Position numbers and translations under genes: made by a program. A DNA stretch of 64,000 nt from Actinoallomurus bryophytorum (GTDB lineage Bacteria; Actinomycetota; Actinomycetes; Streptosporangiales; Streptosporangiaceae), in contig NZ_VFOZ01000002.1 of NCBI RefSeq assembly GCF_006716425.1, forward strand, positions 310,001 to 374,000, read 5' to 3'. This document shows, in pieces, positions 44,924-53,708 of the stretch. The notes beneath the pieces were generated by a model. That model was not told where the DNA came from. It saw only the letters and a program-made list of their open reading frames with translations, and did not search any database. Every line of letters begins with the position of its first letter. The stretch's first letter is position 1.

Positions 44924-46144
44924 TCACGGCTTGAACAACCATCCGAGCCGGGGCTCCACCGCCCACCGGAACGCCACGCGTACCGGTCCGGTCATCAGCA
45001 CCACGGCGAGCGCGACACAGCCGAGCGTCAGCGCCGGCACCTCCCACCCGGACACGCGGTAGTACCAGTCCTGGTAGGACAGGAAGAGCGTGACGAACCC
45101 GTGCAGCAGATAGGCGTACATCGACGCCGCGCCGAGATCGCTGAACCACGTACGCCGGGCGGGCACCACCGCGAGGAACGCCGTCGTCAGCACGGCCGCG
45201 GCGGCGAGCGCGAGGACACGGAAGCCGATCCCCGACGGCGTGCCCACACCTAGCTGGGCGAAGCTGCGCCGCCAGTGCACCCATTCGGGATCGACGCTGG
45301 TCTCGAGCACGTACGCGGCCGCTCCCCCGGCCGCGAGCACGACCACCCCGGCGACACGCGCGCCCCGGCGCCGCAGGTACGCGAAGTGCTGCGGGCTCAG
45401 GAGCAGACCGACCACGAAGAAGGGCAGGAACGACAGCACCTGCACGGCGTCCAGCATGCTCGGCAGGGTGATCAGCCCCGCGAACAGCCAGACGGCCACC
45501 GCCACGCCCACCGCCGCGGGGAACCGCAGTTGCTGCCACAGCGGTACGGACAGCCGCCAGGCGAGCAGGGCCGGCAGGAACCAGGTCAGGTAGTAGGGCT
45601 CCAGCGGGTCCCAGCGCATGTGCCGTCCCGCGAGGAATTCGGTGTACACGACGTACGCGAGGCTGAAGACCACGTACGGGACCACGATCGCGGCCACCAG
45701 TTTCCGCGTGCGGTTCCGCGATCGGCTGAAGCCGCGGGAGAAGTACCCGCACATGACGATGAACACCGGCAGGTGGAAGGCGTAGATGAACGACTGGCCC
45801 GCCCCCAGCAGCCGCCCGCCCACCGCCGCGCTCCGCAGGGGTTCCCACGCGTGACCGATCACCACCAGCGCGACGGCCAGGAACTTGGCGTTGTCGAAGT
45901 ACGGGTCACGCTCCGTGGCGTCCGGGCGTTCTTCCGTGGAGTCCGAAGCGCCGGGTTCTCCCGCCGAGTCCGGGGCGGGCCGTCCGTTCGCGGGCGCCGG
46001 ACCGTGTACGGGGGCGTGCCCGAAGCCCGATGCGGGAGCAGGACCGGGCCCGGACACTGATTCGTGTCCGGGCCCGGGTCGCGCGTCGCGGTCCGGACCG
46101 GGCTCGGGGCTCCGGTCGGGACCGCTCAGCTCATCTTCTGCCAT
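44924..46144 (-). CDS. Membrane acyltransferase (acyltransferase-3 family)
   Basis: 406 residues. An N-terminal ~75-residue cytoplasmic segment rich in Gly, Pro and charged residues is followed by about ten TM helices. RDPYFDNAKFLAVALVVIGHAWEPL is the family start with the conserved His of the catalytic region. Members transfer acetyl or other acyl groups to sugars or envelope components. ATG at 46144 is the more likely start; a GTG at 46168 is an alternative. Either start overlaps the end of the glsB-like gene, indicating coupling. Confidence 0.82.
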   Translation of the reverse strand: MAEDELSGPDRSPEPGPDRDARPGPGHESVSGPGPAPASGFGHAPVHGPAPANGRPAPDSAGEPGASDSTEERPDATERDPYFDNAKFLAVALVVIGHAWEPLRSAAVGGRLLGAGQSFIYAFHLPVFIVMCGYFSRGFSRSRNRTRKLVAAIVVPYVVFSLAYVVYTEFLAGRHMRWDPLEPYYLTWFLPALLAWRLSVPLWQQLRFPAAVGVAVAVWLFAGLITLPSMLDAVQVLSFLPFFVVGLLLSPQHFAYLRRRGARVAGVVVLAAGGAAAYVLETSVDPEWVHWRRSFAQLGVGTPSGIGFRVLALAAAAVLTTAFLAVVPARRTWFSDLGAASMYAYLLHGFVTLFLSYQDWYYRVSGWEVPALTLGCVALAVVLMTGPVRVAFRWAVEPRLGWLFKP

Positions 46145-46394
46145 AGAGCCCGGCGGCGATCGACACACCCACTCCGGCCACGACGACCTGGATCAGAATC
46201 TCGATCCAGTCGATTCCCTTGGTGTCGGACACGTCGAGCGCACCGGCGATGGCGGTGCCGATCAAGGCTGCCACGATACCGATGACGATGGTCAGCCAGA
46301 TGGGGATGGACTGGCGACCCGGTACGACCAGGCGTCCGAGGACACCGATCACCAGACCGATGATGATCGCCATGACGATTCCGGTTACGTGCAT
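46131..46394 (-). CDS. GlsB/YeaQ/YmgE-family stress-response membrane protein
   Basis: 87 residues with three hydrophobic segments: IVMAIIIGLVIGVLGRLVVPG, IPIWLTIVIGIVAALIGTAIAG and WIEILIQVVVAGVGVSIAAGLYGRR. This is the transglycosylase-associated small membrane protein family, induced by stress in several bacteria. ATG at 46394 has AAGGAGAG about eleven bases upstream. Its stop lies inside the start region of the acyltransferase gene. Confidence 0.88.
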   Translation of the reverse strand: MHVTGIVMAIIIGLVIGVLGRLVVPGRQSIPIWLTIVIGIVAALIGTAIAGALDVSDTKGIDWIEILIQVVVAGVGVSIAAGLYGRR

Positions 46395-46582
46395 ATCGGG
46401 GGCTCTCCTTCGTTTCTCAAGATCCGCCCCCTTCGTGCCCTCGATCGCCGCATCTATGCAGACGAGCACGGCCGAATCCGGCGGCCGTGGCATTCTCGCC
46501 CTGATCAGCCGGAATCCCGGAGGGCTCCTCGTTTCCCCCACCAGGGCCGACCTCGGTCGCGGGATCTCGCGGCGATCATTGG

Positions 46583-47509
46583 TCACACGGGCACGGTGAG
46601 GACGGCCTTGCCGCGGATCTCGCGACGGGCCATCGCGGTGAAGGCGTCGGCGGTCCGCGTCCACTCGCCGGCCCAGCCGATACCGGGCCGCAGCCGGCCG
46701 TCGGCGACCAGGCCCGCGAGGATGGCCAGATCCTCGCCCTTGGTCTCCTCGGGGACGGTGCTGACGAAGCCCACCACCTTGGCGTTGTACGCGCCGGAAC
46801 GGTAGAAGTCGCTGAGGGTGAGCTCGGTCGCTCCGGCCGCGCTGCTGTAGACGACGGCGGTCGCTCCGGGCGCCAGCAGGCCGATCGCCTGCCGCAGCGC
46901 CGGTCCCCCGACCCCGTCGAGCACCAGGTGGAAGGGGCCGGTCGCGTCATCGAGCGACGTGACGGCCCGGTACACCCCCAGCTCTCTCGCCTCGGCCTCG
47001 CGTTCGGGCCGGCTGACCTGGGCGGTGACCCTGGCCCCGGCCGCGACCGCCAGTTGCACGGCGAGCCGGCCGACGCCGCCCGTGGCACCCGTGACGAGAA
47101 CGTCACGGCCGAGCACCGAGCCCCCGAGGCGCAGCGCCCGCAGGGCCGTGAGCCCCGAGACGGGAAGCGCCGCGGCCTCCTCGAAGGACACGCGATCATC
47201 GAGAACGGCCGTCCAGCGGGTCGGCACGGGGATGCGCTCCGCCCATCCCTCCCACTCGGGATAGGCCACGACGCGGGCTCCCACGGGCGGGCCGCCGCCG
47301 TCCGCCGCGGCACGCAGGACCACGCCGGCCACGTCCTGCCCGGGCCGCCAGCCGTCGGGCCGCTCCTCGATCAGCCTGACCTCACCGGGGTTGATGCCGA
47401 ACGCCCGTACCTCCAGCACGCACTCGCCGGCGGCAGGTTCGGGCTCGGGCAGATCGTCGGCCAGGCGCAGTCCGCCCGGCGCCCGGGAGTCGGTGATGAC
47501 ACCACGCAA
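46583..47509 (-). CDS. Zinc-binding alcohol dehydrogenase / quinone oxidoreductase family protein
   Basis: 308 residues of the MDR superfamily. An N-terminal GroES-like half (GINPGEVRLIEERPDGWRPGQDVAGVV) precedes a Rossmann half with VLVTGATGGVGRLAVQLA. Zinc-ligand cysteines are absent, so it is of the zinc-free quinone-oxidoreductase type and NADPH-dependent. A TTG start at 47509 is chosen because GAGGAGAG stands five bases before it and no ATG or GTG fits. It is a single gene downstream of pyc with a candidate terminator between. Confidence 0.87.
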   Translation of the reverse strand: MRGVITDSRAPGGLRLADDLPEPEPAAGECVLEVRAFGINPGEVRLIEERPDGWRPGQDVAGVVLRAAADGGGPPVGARVVAYPEWEGWAERIPVPTRWTAVLDDRVSFEEAAALPVSGLTALRALRLGGSVLGRDVLVTGATGGVGRLAVQLAVAAGARVTAQVSRPEREAEARELGVYRAVTSLDDATGPFHLVLDGVGGPALRQAIGLLAPGATAVVYSSAAGATELTLSDFYRSGAYNAKVVGFVSTVPEETKGEDLAILAGLVADGRLRPGIGWAGEWTRTADAFTAMARREIRGKAVLTVPV

Positions 47510-47576
47510 GGACGCTCTCCTCGTTCGACCGAAGTGATCAACGCCGATCCAGCCCACTGCGTTTCCAGCGGCGATC

Positions 47577-47596
47577 GCCGGACGGCCCGATCCGGC
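47577..47596 (-). terminator. Hairpin downstream of pyc
   Basis: GCCGGA, an 8-base loop, TCCGGC, about 50 bases after the pyc stop codon. Six pairs only, so a modest candidate. Confidence 0.35.
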
Positions 47597-47645
47597 ATTC
47601 GCCGCATCACGGCTGCCGGACCTGCTGCGCTCGCCGGGGCGCCGC

Positions 47646-50600
47646 TCACCGGAGTTCGATGAGGAGATCGCCGCCTTCGACCTGCTGGACCCGGCCGATG
47701 GCGAGGCGGCCGACCGTCCCGTCGCGCTGGGCGGTGATGGAGGCCTCCATCTTCATCGCCTCGATCGTGGCCACCGTCTGGCCCGCGGACACCTTCGCGT
47801 CCTCCTCCACCTGGAGCGTCACGACGCCCGCGAACGGTGCCGCGACGTGGCGGTCGTTGCCGCGTTCGGCCTTCTCCGCCGCCTTGACGTCCGTGACGAT
47901 CGACTCGTCGCGGACGCGTACGGGGCGGAGCTGGCCGTTCAGCGTGGTCACCACGGACCGGAAGCCGCGTTCGTCGGCCTCGGAGATGGCCTCCAGCTCG
48001 ATCAGCAGCGACACCCCGTGCTCCAGGGTGACCGTGTGCTCGGTGTCGGGCTCCAGACCGTAGAAGAAGTCCTTCGAGGAGAGCACCGACGTGTCGCCGT
48101 ACGACTCGCGCCGGGCGGCGAACTCCTTGGCCGGGCCGGGGAACAGCAGGCGGTTCAACGTGGCGCGGCGGTCCTCGCGCAGGCCGCGCCGGTCCTCGTC
48201 GGTCAGTGACGGCGGCTCGGCCTGCGGCGAGCGGCCCTCCAGCGCGCGCGTACGGAACGGTTCCGGCCAGCCGCCCGGCGGGACGCCCAGCTCGCCGCGC
48301 AGGAAGCCGATGACGGAGTCGGGCACGTCGAACCTGCCCGGGTCGGACTCGAAGTCGGCGGCCGAGACGCCGGCGCCGACCAGATGCAGGGCCAGGTCCC
48401 CGACCACCTTGGAGGACGGGGTGACCTTCACCAGGCGGCCCAGCATGCGGTCCGCCGCCGCGTAGCAGTCCTCGATCAGTTCGAACCGGTCCCCCAGCCC
48501 GAGCGCGATGGCCTGCTGGCGCAGGTTCGAGAGCTGGCCGCCGGGGATCTCGTGGTGGTAGACGCGGCCGGTCGGCGATGCCAGGCCGGACTCGAACGGC
48601 GCGTAGACCTTCCGCACGGCCTCCCAGTACGGCTCCAGGTCACCGACCGACGTGAGCGAAAGGCCCGTCGCGCGTTCGGTGTGGTCCGTGGCGGCGACCA
48701 GCGCCGACAGGGAGGGCTGCGAGGTCGTCCCGGCCATCGACGCGACCGCGGCGTCCACGGCGTCCACCCCGGCGTCGATCGCGGCGGTCAGCGTGGCGAG
48801 CTGGCCGCCCGCGGTGTCGTGCGTGTGCAGGTGCACCGGCAGGTCGAAGCGCTCGCGCAGCGCGGTGACGAGCCTGCGGGCGGCCGGCGGGCGCAGCAGG
48901 CCGGCCATGTCCTTGATGGCGAGTACGTGGGCACCGGCCTCGACGATCTGCTCGGCGAGCCGCAGGTAGTAGTCGAGCGTGTAGAGCGTCTCGGACGGGT
49001 CGGACAGCTCCGCGGTGTAGCAGAGCGCGACCTCGGCGACCGCCGTGCCGGTCGCGCGTACGGCCTCGATCGCGGGCCGCATCTGCGAGACGTCGTTGAG
49101 CGCGTCGAAGATCCGGAAGATGTCCATCCCGGTCGCCGCCGCCTCCGCCACGAACGCGTCGGTGACCTCGGTCGGGTACGGCGTGTAGCCCACGGTGTTG
49201 CGGCCCCGCAGCAGCATCTGCGTGCAGATGTTGGGCACCGCCTCGCGCAGTGCCGCGAGGCGCTCCCACGGGTCCTCGGCCAGGAACCGCAGCGCCACGT
49301 CGTACGTCGCGCCGCCCCAGCACTCCAGGCTGAACAGCTCCGGCGCCGTACGGGCGACGTACGGGGCGACCGCGAGCAGGTCACGCGTGCGTACCCGGGT
49401 CGCCAGCAGGGACTGGTGCGCGTCGCGGAAGGTGGTGTCGGTGACCGCGACCGACGTACGTGCGCGGAGCTCGGCCGCGAACGCCTCCGGGCCGAGCGCG
49501 GCGAGGCGCTGCCGCGACCCCTCCGGCGGCGCGTCATCGAGGAGCACCGCCGGGAGCTTTTCGACCGGCTCGACGACGACCGGACGCGGGCCGTGCGGCC
49601 GGTTGACGGTCGTCTCGGCCAGGTAGCGCAGGACCCGGCTGCCCCGGTCCGCCGACGGCCGGGCGTGCACCAGCTCCGGGCGCTGGTCGATGAAGCCGGT
49701 CGTGATCCGGCCGGCGCGGAAGTCGGGGTCGTCGAGGACGGCGCCGAGGAAGGGCAGATTCGTGGCGACGCCGCGGATGCGGAACTCGGCGATCGCGCGG
49801 CGCGCACGCCGGGCGGCGTTGGCGAAGTCGTGCCCGTGGCAGGTGAGTTTGACCAGCATCGAGTCGAAGTGCGCCGAGACCTCGGCGCCGGTGTGCACGG
49901 TGCCGCCGTCGAGCCGTACGCCGGGCCCGCCGGGCGAGCGGTACGCGGAGATCGTGCCCTTGTCGGGCCGGAACCCGTTGGCCGGGTCCTCGGTGGTGAT
50001 GCGGCACTGCAGGGCGGCGCCGGTCAGGGTGATGACGTCCTGGGTCAGGTGGAGCTCCGGCAGGGTCATCCCGGCCGCGATCCGCAGCTGCGCGATCACC
50101 AGGTCCCGGTCGGTGACCTGCTCGGTCACCGTGTGCTCCACCTGGATGCGGGGGTTCATCTCGATGAACACGTGGTTGCCGCGGCCGTCGACGAGGAACT
50201 CCACCGTGCCCGCGTTGACGTAGCCGATGTGGCGGGCGAACGCGACGGCGTCGGCGCAGATGCGCTCCCGCAGGTCCGGGTCCAGGTTCGGGGCCGGCGC
50301 GATCTCGATGACCTTCTGGTGCCGCCGCTGCATCGAGCAGTCCCGTTCGTACAGGTGGACGACGTTGCCCTCGGCGTCGGCGAGGATCTGCACCTCGATA
50401 TGGCGGGGGTCGAGCACGGCCTGCTCGAGGAAGACGGTGGCGTCCCCGAACGCCGACTCCGCCTCCCGCATGGCCGCGTCGATCGACTCGCGCAGGTCGG
50501 CCGGCTTGGCCACCCGGCGCATGCCGCGTCCGCCGCCGCCGGCGACGGCCTTGACGAACACCGGGAAATCGATGTCCTCGGCGGCGGCGAGGAGCGTGTC

Positions 50601-51023
50601 CACGTCCGCCGACGGTTCGCAGGACTTCAGCACCGGAATGCCGGCCTCGCGGGCCGCCGCGACCGCCCGCGCCTTGTTCCCCGTCAGGTGCAGCACCTCG
50701 GCGGGCGGGCCGATGAAGGTGATCCCCGCCTCGGCGCAGGCGGCGGCCAGCCCGGGATTCTCCGACAGGAAGCCGTAGCCGGGGTAGATCGCGTCGGCGC
50801 CCGCCGTACGCGCGGCCTTGATCACCTCGTCGACGGACAGGTAGGCGCGTACGGGGCGGCCCGGCTCGCCGATCTGGTAGGACTCGTCCGCCTTGGCGCG
50901 GTGCAGCGAGTTGCGATCCTCATACGGGTAGACGGCGACGGTGGAGATTCCGAGCTCGAACGCGGCGCGAAAGGCGCGGATCGCGATCTCGCCGCGGTTG
51001 GCGACCAGGACCTTGCCGAACAT
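47646..51023 (-). CDS. pyc: Pyruvate carboxylase
   Basis: 1125 residues, full length for a single-chain pyruvate carboxylase. The biotin carboxylase part (1-~450) starts MFGKVLVANRGEIAIRAFRAA, with the GGGGRGMR ATP loop. The carboxyltransferase domain has TVAVTDTTFRDAHQSLLATRVR, AIKDMAGLL and HTHDTAG metal-site motifs. The C-terminal biotinyl domain has EAMKMEA with the biotinylated Lys. It replenishes oxaloacetate from pyruvate and bicarbonate. ATG at 51023 has GAGGAG upstream. Confidence 0.97.
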   Translation of the reverse strand: MFGKVLVANRGEIAIRAFRAAFELGISTVAVYPYEDRNSLHRAKADESYQIGEPGRPVRAYLSVDEVIKAARTAGADAIYPGYGFLSENPGLAAACAEAGITFIGPPAEVLHLTGNKARAVAAAREAGIPVLKSCEPSADVDTLLAAAEDIDFPVFVKAVAGGGGRGMRRVAKPADLRESIDAAMREAESAFGDATVFLEQAVLDPRHIEVQILADAEGNVVHLYERDCSMQRRHQKVIEIAPAPNLDPDLRERICADAVAFARHIGYVNAGTVEFLVDGRGNHVFIEMNPRIQVEHTVTEQVTDRDLVIAQLRIAAGMTLPELHLTQDVITLTGAALQCRITTEDPANGFRPDKGTISAYRSPGGPGVRLDGGTVHTGAEVSAHFDSMLVKLTCHGHDFANAARRARRAIAEFRIRGVATNLPFLGAVLDDPDFRAGRITTGFIDQRPELVHARPSADRGSRVLRYLAETTVNRPHGPRPVVVEPVEKLPAVLLDDAPPEGSRQRLAALGPEAFAAELRARTSVAVTDTTFRDAHQSLLATRVRTRDLLAVAPYVARTAPELFSLECWGGATYDVALRFLAEDPWERLAALREAVPNICTQMLLRGRNTVGYTPYPTEVTDAFVAEAAATGMDIFRIFDALNDVSQMRPAIEAVRATGTAVAEVALCYTAELSDPSETLYTLDYYLRLAEQIVEAGAHVLAIKDMAGLLRPPAARRLVTALRERFDLPVHLHTHDTAGGQLATLTAAIDAGVDAVDAAVASMAGTTSQPSLSALVAATDHTERATGLSLTSVGDLEPYWEAVRKVYAPFESGLASPTGRVYHHEIPGGQLSNLRQQAIALGLGDRFELIEDCYAAADRMLGRLVKVTPSSKVVGDLALHLVGAGVSAADFESDPGRFDVPDSVIGFLRGELGVPPGGWPEPFRTRALEGRSPQAEPPSLTDEDRRGLREDRRATLNRLLFPGPAKEFAARRESYGDTSVLSSKDFFYGLEPDTEHTVTLEHGVSLLIELEAISEADERGFRSVVTTLNGQLRPVRVRDESIVTDVKAAEKAERGNDRHVAAPFAGVVTLQVEEDAKVSAGQTVATIEAMKMEASITAQRDGTVGRLAIGRVQQVEGGDLLIELR

Positions 51024-51194
51024 CGAGCTCCTCAGGTGGTCGGATCCGCATGACGTCATGGCAGCGAGCCACCACGATTATCCACGGCCGCGAACCCCCA
51101 CCACGAGGCGGACGAGGCCTGCGGTCCACCCCCGGCCCGTCCGCGTGGGCCGGCGGTGACACGGCGACAAGAAGCGCGCCCGTGGGGCGAGGTG

Positions 51195-51470
51195 ATGCGC
51201 GGTTGGGTTCCGTTCCTGGGCGGCAGGCGGATCCCGGTCATGGCGGCGGTCGTCCCAGCCGCACTGGGAGCGTTCGCGGTCACCGCCGTCTGGACGTTCG
51301 CCGCGGTGAACTTCCCGAATCTGGCGGACGGGCCGGCCGGGCTCGGCGGGCTGAGCCTGTGGGCGGTCTACGTCTGCTACGCGCCGCTTCTCGCCTGGGG
51401 TCCGTTGCTCGCCGGAGTCACCGTCGCCTACCATCGCCGCCGCACCAGGCGCATTAGTAGCTTTTCGTGA
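51195..51470 (+). CDS. Small membrane protein, two TM segments
   Basis: 91 residues with two hydrophobic segments (VMAAVVPAALGAFAVTAVWTF and LWAVYVCYAPLLAWGPLLAGV) and a basic C-terminus YHRRRTRRI. I do not recognise a family. ATG at 51195 is preceded by GGGGCGAGG; a GTG at 51156 in frame is possible. It lies 24 bases before the beta-solenoid gene in the same direction and may be cotranscribed with it. Confidence 0.6.
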   Translation: MRGWVPFLGGRRIPVMAAVVPAALGAFAVTAVWTFAAVNFPNLADGPAGLGGLSLWAVYVCYAPLLAWGPLLAGVTVAYHRRRTRRISSFS

Positions 51471-51494
51471 TGGTTCGCTCCAGGATGAGACGCT

Positions 51495-53537
51495 GTGACG
51501 GCGGATGAGCGGACCGAGGCGGAAAGTCTTCTCTGGCGGGTGTTCCCGTCGGGAGAATGGGCGGACCTGCGTACCGGCTCACCGGACGAGGACGACGTCG
51601 GCGGCGGAGACGCGTGGGGGCCGGAGCGTACGGTCCGCGCGGAGACGATCCAGGCGCTGCTGCTCGGAGCGGGTGACGCCGAGCCGGGGCGGTATCCGGC
51701 GGTCCGGCTCCGCGGAGCGCGGGTCACGGGGCGCCTGGACCTGATGGGGGCGACGGTCCGGTACGCCCTGGTGTGCGAGGAGTGCTGCTTCGACCGGCCG
51801 CCGCGCTTCGTCGAGTCGACCACCAAGACGGTACGGATCGTGGGCAGCCGGCTCCCGGGCTTCAACGGCGCGCGGATGCGGACGGACGGCATCCTCAACT
51901 TCCACAAGAGCCGGTTCGAGGGCGGCATCTGGCTCGAACGGGCGAAGGTCATCGGTGAGGTGACGCTTCGCGGAGCGGTCGTCGGAGGCGACCGCGACGG
52001 CGTTGCCGTGGCGGCCGACGGGCTCACCGTCGACGGCAACCTCGAGTGCAACCAGGGCTTCACCGCCGACGGTGTGGTCCGTATCCGCGGTGCGCGGATC
52101 ACCGGCTCGATGAACCTGGACGACGCGCGCCTGAGCTGCTCGGCGGACCAGGCTCTGGACGCGAGGAACGTGACCGTCGACGGCTGGTTCATCGCGCGCC
52201 GCGCGATCGTGGACGGGGAGTTCGGCCTGACCAACGCAGTGATCTCGGGCTGGCTCGACGTGTCGGGCTCGCTGCTCCGCAACCCGGGCCGCACCGCGTT
52301 CGGCGGGGGCGGCCTGACGGTCGGCGGCGGCCTGTGGTGCCACCTGGGCTATGCGGTCGAGGGCGAGATGCGACTGGTCGGCGCCCGCCTGGGCGGCAAT
52401 CTGACGCTGACGGACGCCGGCCTGACCAATCCCGGCGGAACGGCGCTGAACCTGGACCGCGCGACGCTCGGCGAACTCGACGCCGGCGGACTCACGGTGA
52501 CCGGCGGCCAGGTCAGCCTGGTCGGCACCGAGGTCGCCGGCCGCCTGAGCCTCGCGCGCGCCCATCTCAACGACGGCGTGGACGGCATGGCCCTCACGGC
52601 CGACGGGCTGATCGTCGGCACGCTCCTGATGAACGACCTGCGGTCCCACGGCACTCTGATGATCCGCACCGCACGCGTCGCGGGGCGGGTCTCACTCGTG
52701 GGGGCGGAGCTGAACTCCTCCGGCACCGCCCTGCGGCTGTCACGCATCGAGGTCGGGGCCGATGTGTTCTGCGCGAACATGACGGCCACGGGCCAGGTGA
52801 AGCTGAGCGGCGCCCGGATCGACCGCCAGCTGAACCTCCGCGGAGCCCGCCTGTCCAACCCCGGCGGCGTGGGCCTGGACGCCCGCTCCCTCCGTGCCGG
52901 TGAGCTGATCCTGCACTGCGAGATCGACGGCTCGGTCGAACTCCACCACGCCCGCATCGGCGTCCTGCGCGACGACCCGGACCGGTGGCCGTCACCGCTC
53001 TGTCTGGACGGCCTGACCTACGAGACGCTGGAACCCCCGCTGTCCGCCAAGCGCCGCCTGACCTGGCTCTCCCGCGACCCGGACGGATGCCCGCCCCAGC
53101 CGTACGAGCAACTGGCCGCGTTCTACGCACAGATCGGCCAGCCGTCCGAGGCCCGCCAGGTGCTGTACGCCAGGGAACTCCACCGCCGCGACGCCAAGAC
53201 GACGGTCGGCCGGATCTGGAGCGGCCTGCAGGACGTGACGGTGGGTTACGGCTACCGGTCCTGGCGCGCCATGCTGTGGCTGGCGCTCCTGCTGGTGCTG
53301 GGCAGCGTCCTGTACGGGTTCGCGCCCCCGGCGGCGCTGAAGGCCGGCGAGGCTCCGCACTTCAACCCGGTCATGTACACGCTCGACCTGCTGCTGCCGA
53401 TCGTCGACCTGGGCCAGCAGAACGCCTTCAATCCGGCCGGCGCGGAGCAGTGGATCTCCTACCTCCTCGTGGCCGCCGGCTGGATCCTGGCCACCACGAT
53501 CGCCGCCGGAATCGCCCGCGTCATCACCCGCCGGTAG
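51495..53537 (+). CDS. Beta-solenoid membrane protein of unknown function
   Basis: 680 residues. Residues ~65-510 are a long array of imperfect ~20-residue repeats of the kind RLRGARVTGRLDLMGATV, LRGAVVGG, IRGARITGSMNLDDARL and LVGARLGGNLTLTDAGL, resembling a pentapeptide-repeat or right-handed beta-helix. A helical segment (YEQLAAFYAQIGQPSEARQVL) follows, then two to three TM helices at the C-terminus (LWLALLLVLGSVLYGF, WISYLLVAAGWILATTIAAGI). Similar actinomycete proteins are labelled 'membrane-associated oxidoreductase', but I see no cofactor motif. GTG at 51495. Confidence 0.75.
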   Translation: MTADERTEAESLLWRVFPSGEWADLRTGSPDEDDVGGGDAWGPERTVRAETIQALLLGAGDAEPGRYPAVRLRGARVTGRLDLMGATVRYALVCEECCFDRPPRFVESTTKTVRIVGSRLPGFNGARMRTDGILNFHKSRFEGGIWLERAKVIGEVTLRGAVVGGDRDGVAVAADGLTVDGNLECNQGFTADGVVRIRGARITGSMNLDDARLSCSADQALDARNVTVDGWFIARRAIVDGEFGLTNAVISGWLDVSGSLLRNPGRTAFGGGGLTVGGGLWCHLGYAVEGEMRLVGARLGGNLTLTDAGLTNPGGTALNLDRATLGELDAGGLTVTGGQVSLVGTEVAGRLSLARAHLNDGVDGMALTADGLIVGTLLMNDLRSHGTLMIRTARVAGRVSLVGAELNSSGTALRLSRIEVGADVFCANMTATGQVKLSGARIDRQLNLRGARLSNPGGVGLDARSLRAGELILHCEIDGSVELHHARIGVLRDDPDRWPSPLCLDGLTYETLEPPLSAKRRLTWLSRDPDGCPPQPYEQLAAFYAQIGQPSEARQVLYARELHRRDAKTTVGRIWSGLQDVTVGYGYRSWRAMLWLALLLVLGSVLYGFAPPAALKAGEAPHFNPVMYTLDLLLPIVDLGQQNAFNPAGAEQWISYLLVAAGWILATTIAAGIARVITRR

Positions 53538-53708
53538 CCGATCCGGCCCGGCAGGGCTCTTGGGTCACGCCGGACATCGTCACCGGTTACGGGATATTCT
53601 TTCGCCTGCGCCATCTTGTGCGGTTTCAGATGGGCTGTCACGATCTGTCGGTTCCGCTTGCCTGTGCGCCGGGTGATCGTGCGTACTCCGCTCCGAAGGG
53701 GATTGCAC

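Noticed and set aside
48384-51053. A ~890-codon open frame antisense to pyc
   Set aside because: Mirror of pyruvate carboxylase; composition (Arg, Gly, Val, Asp, Gln) is that of a shadow frame.
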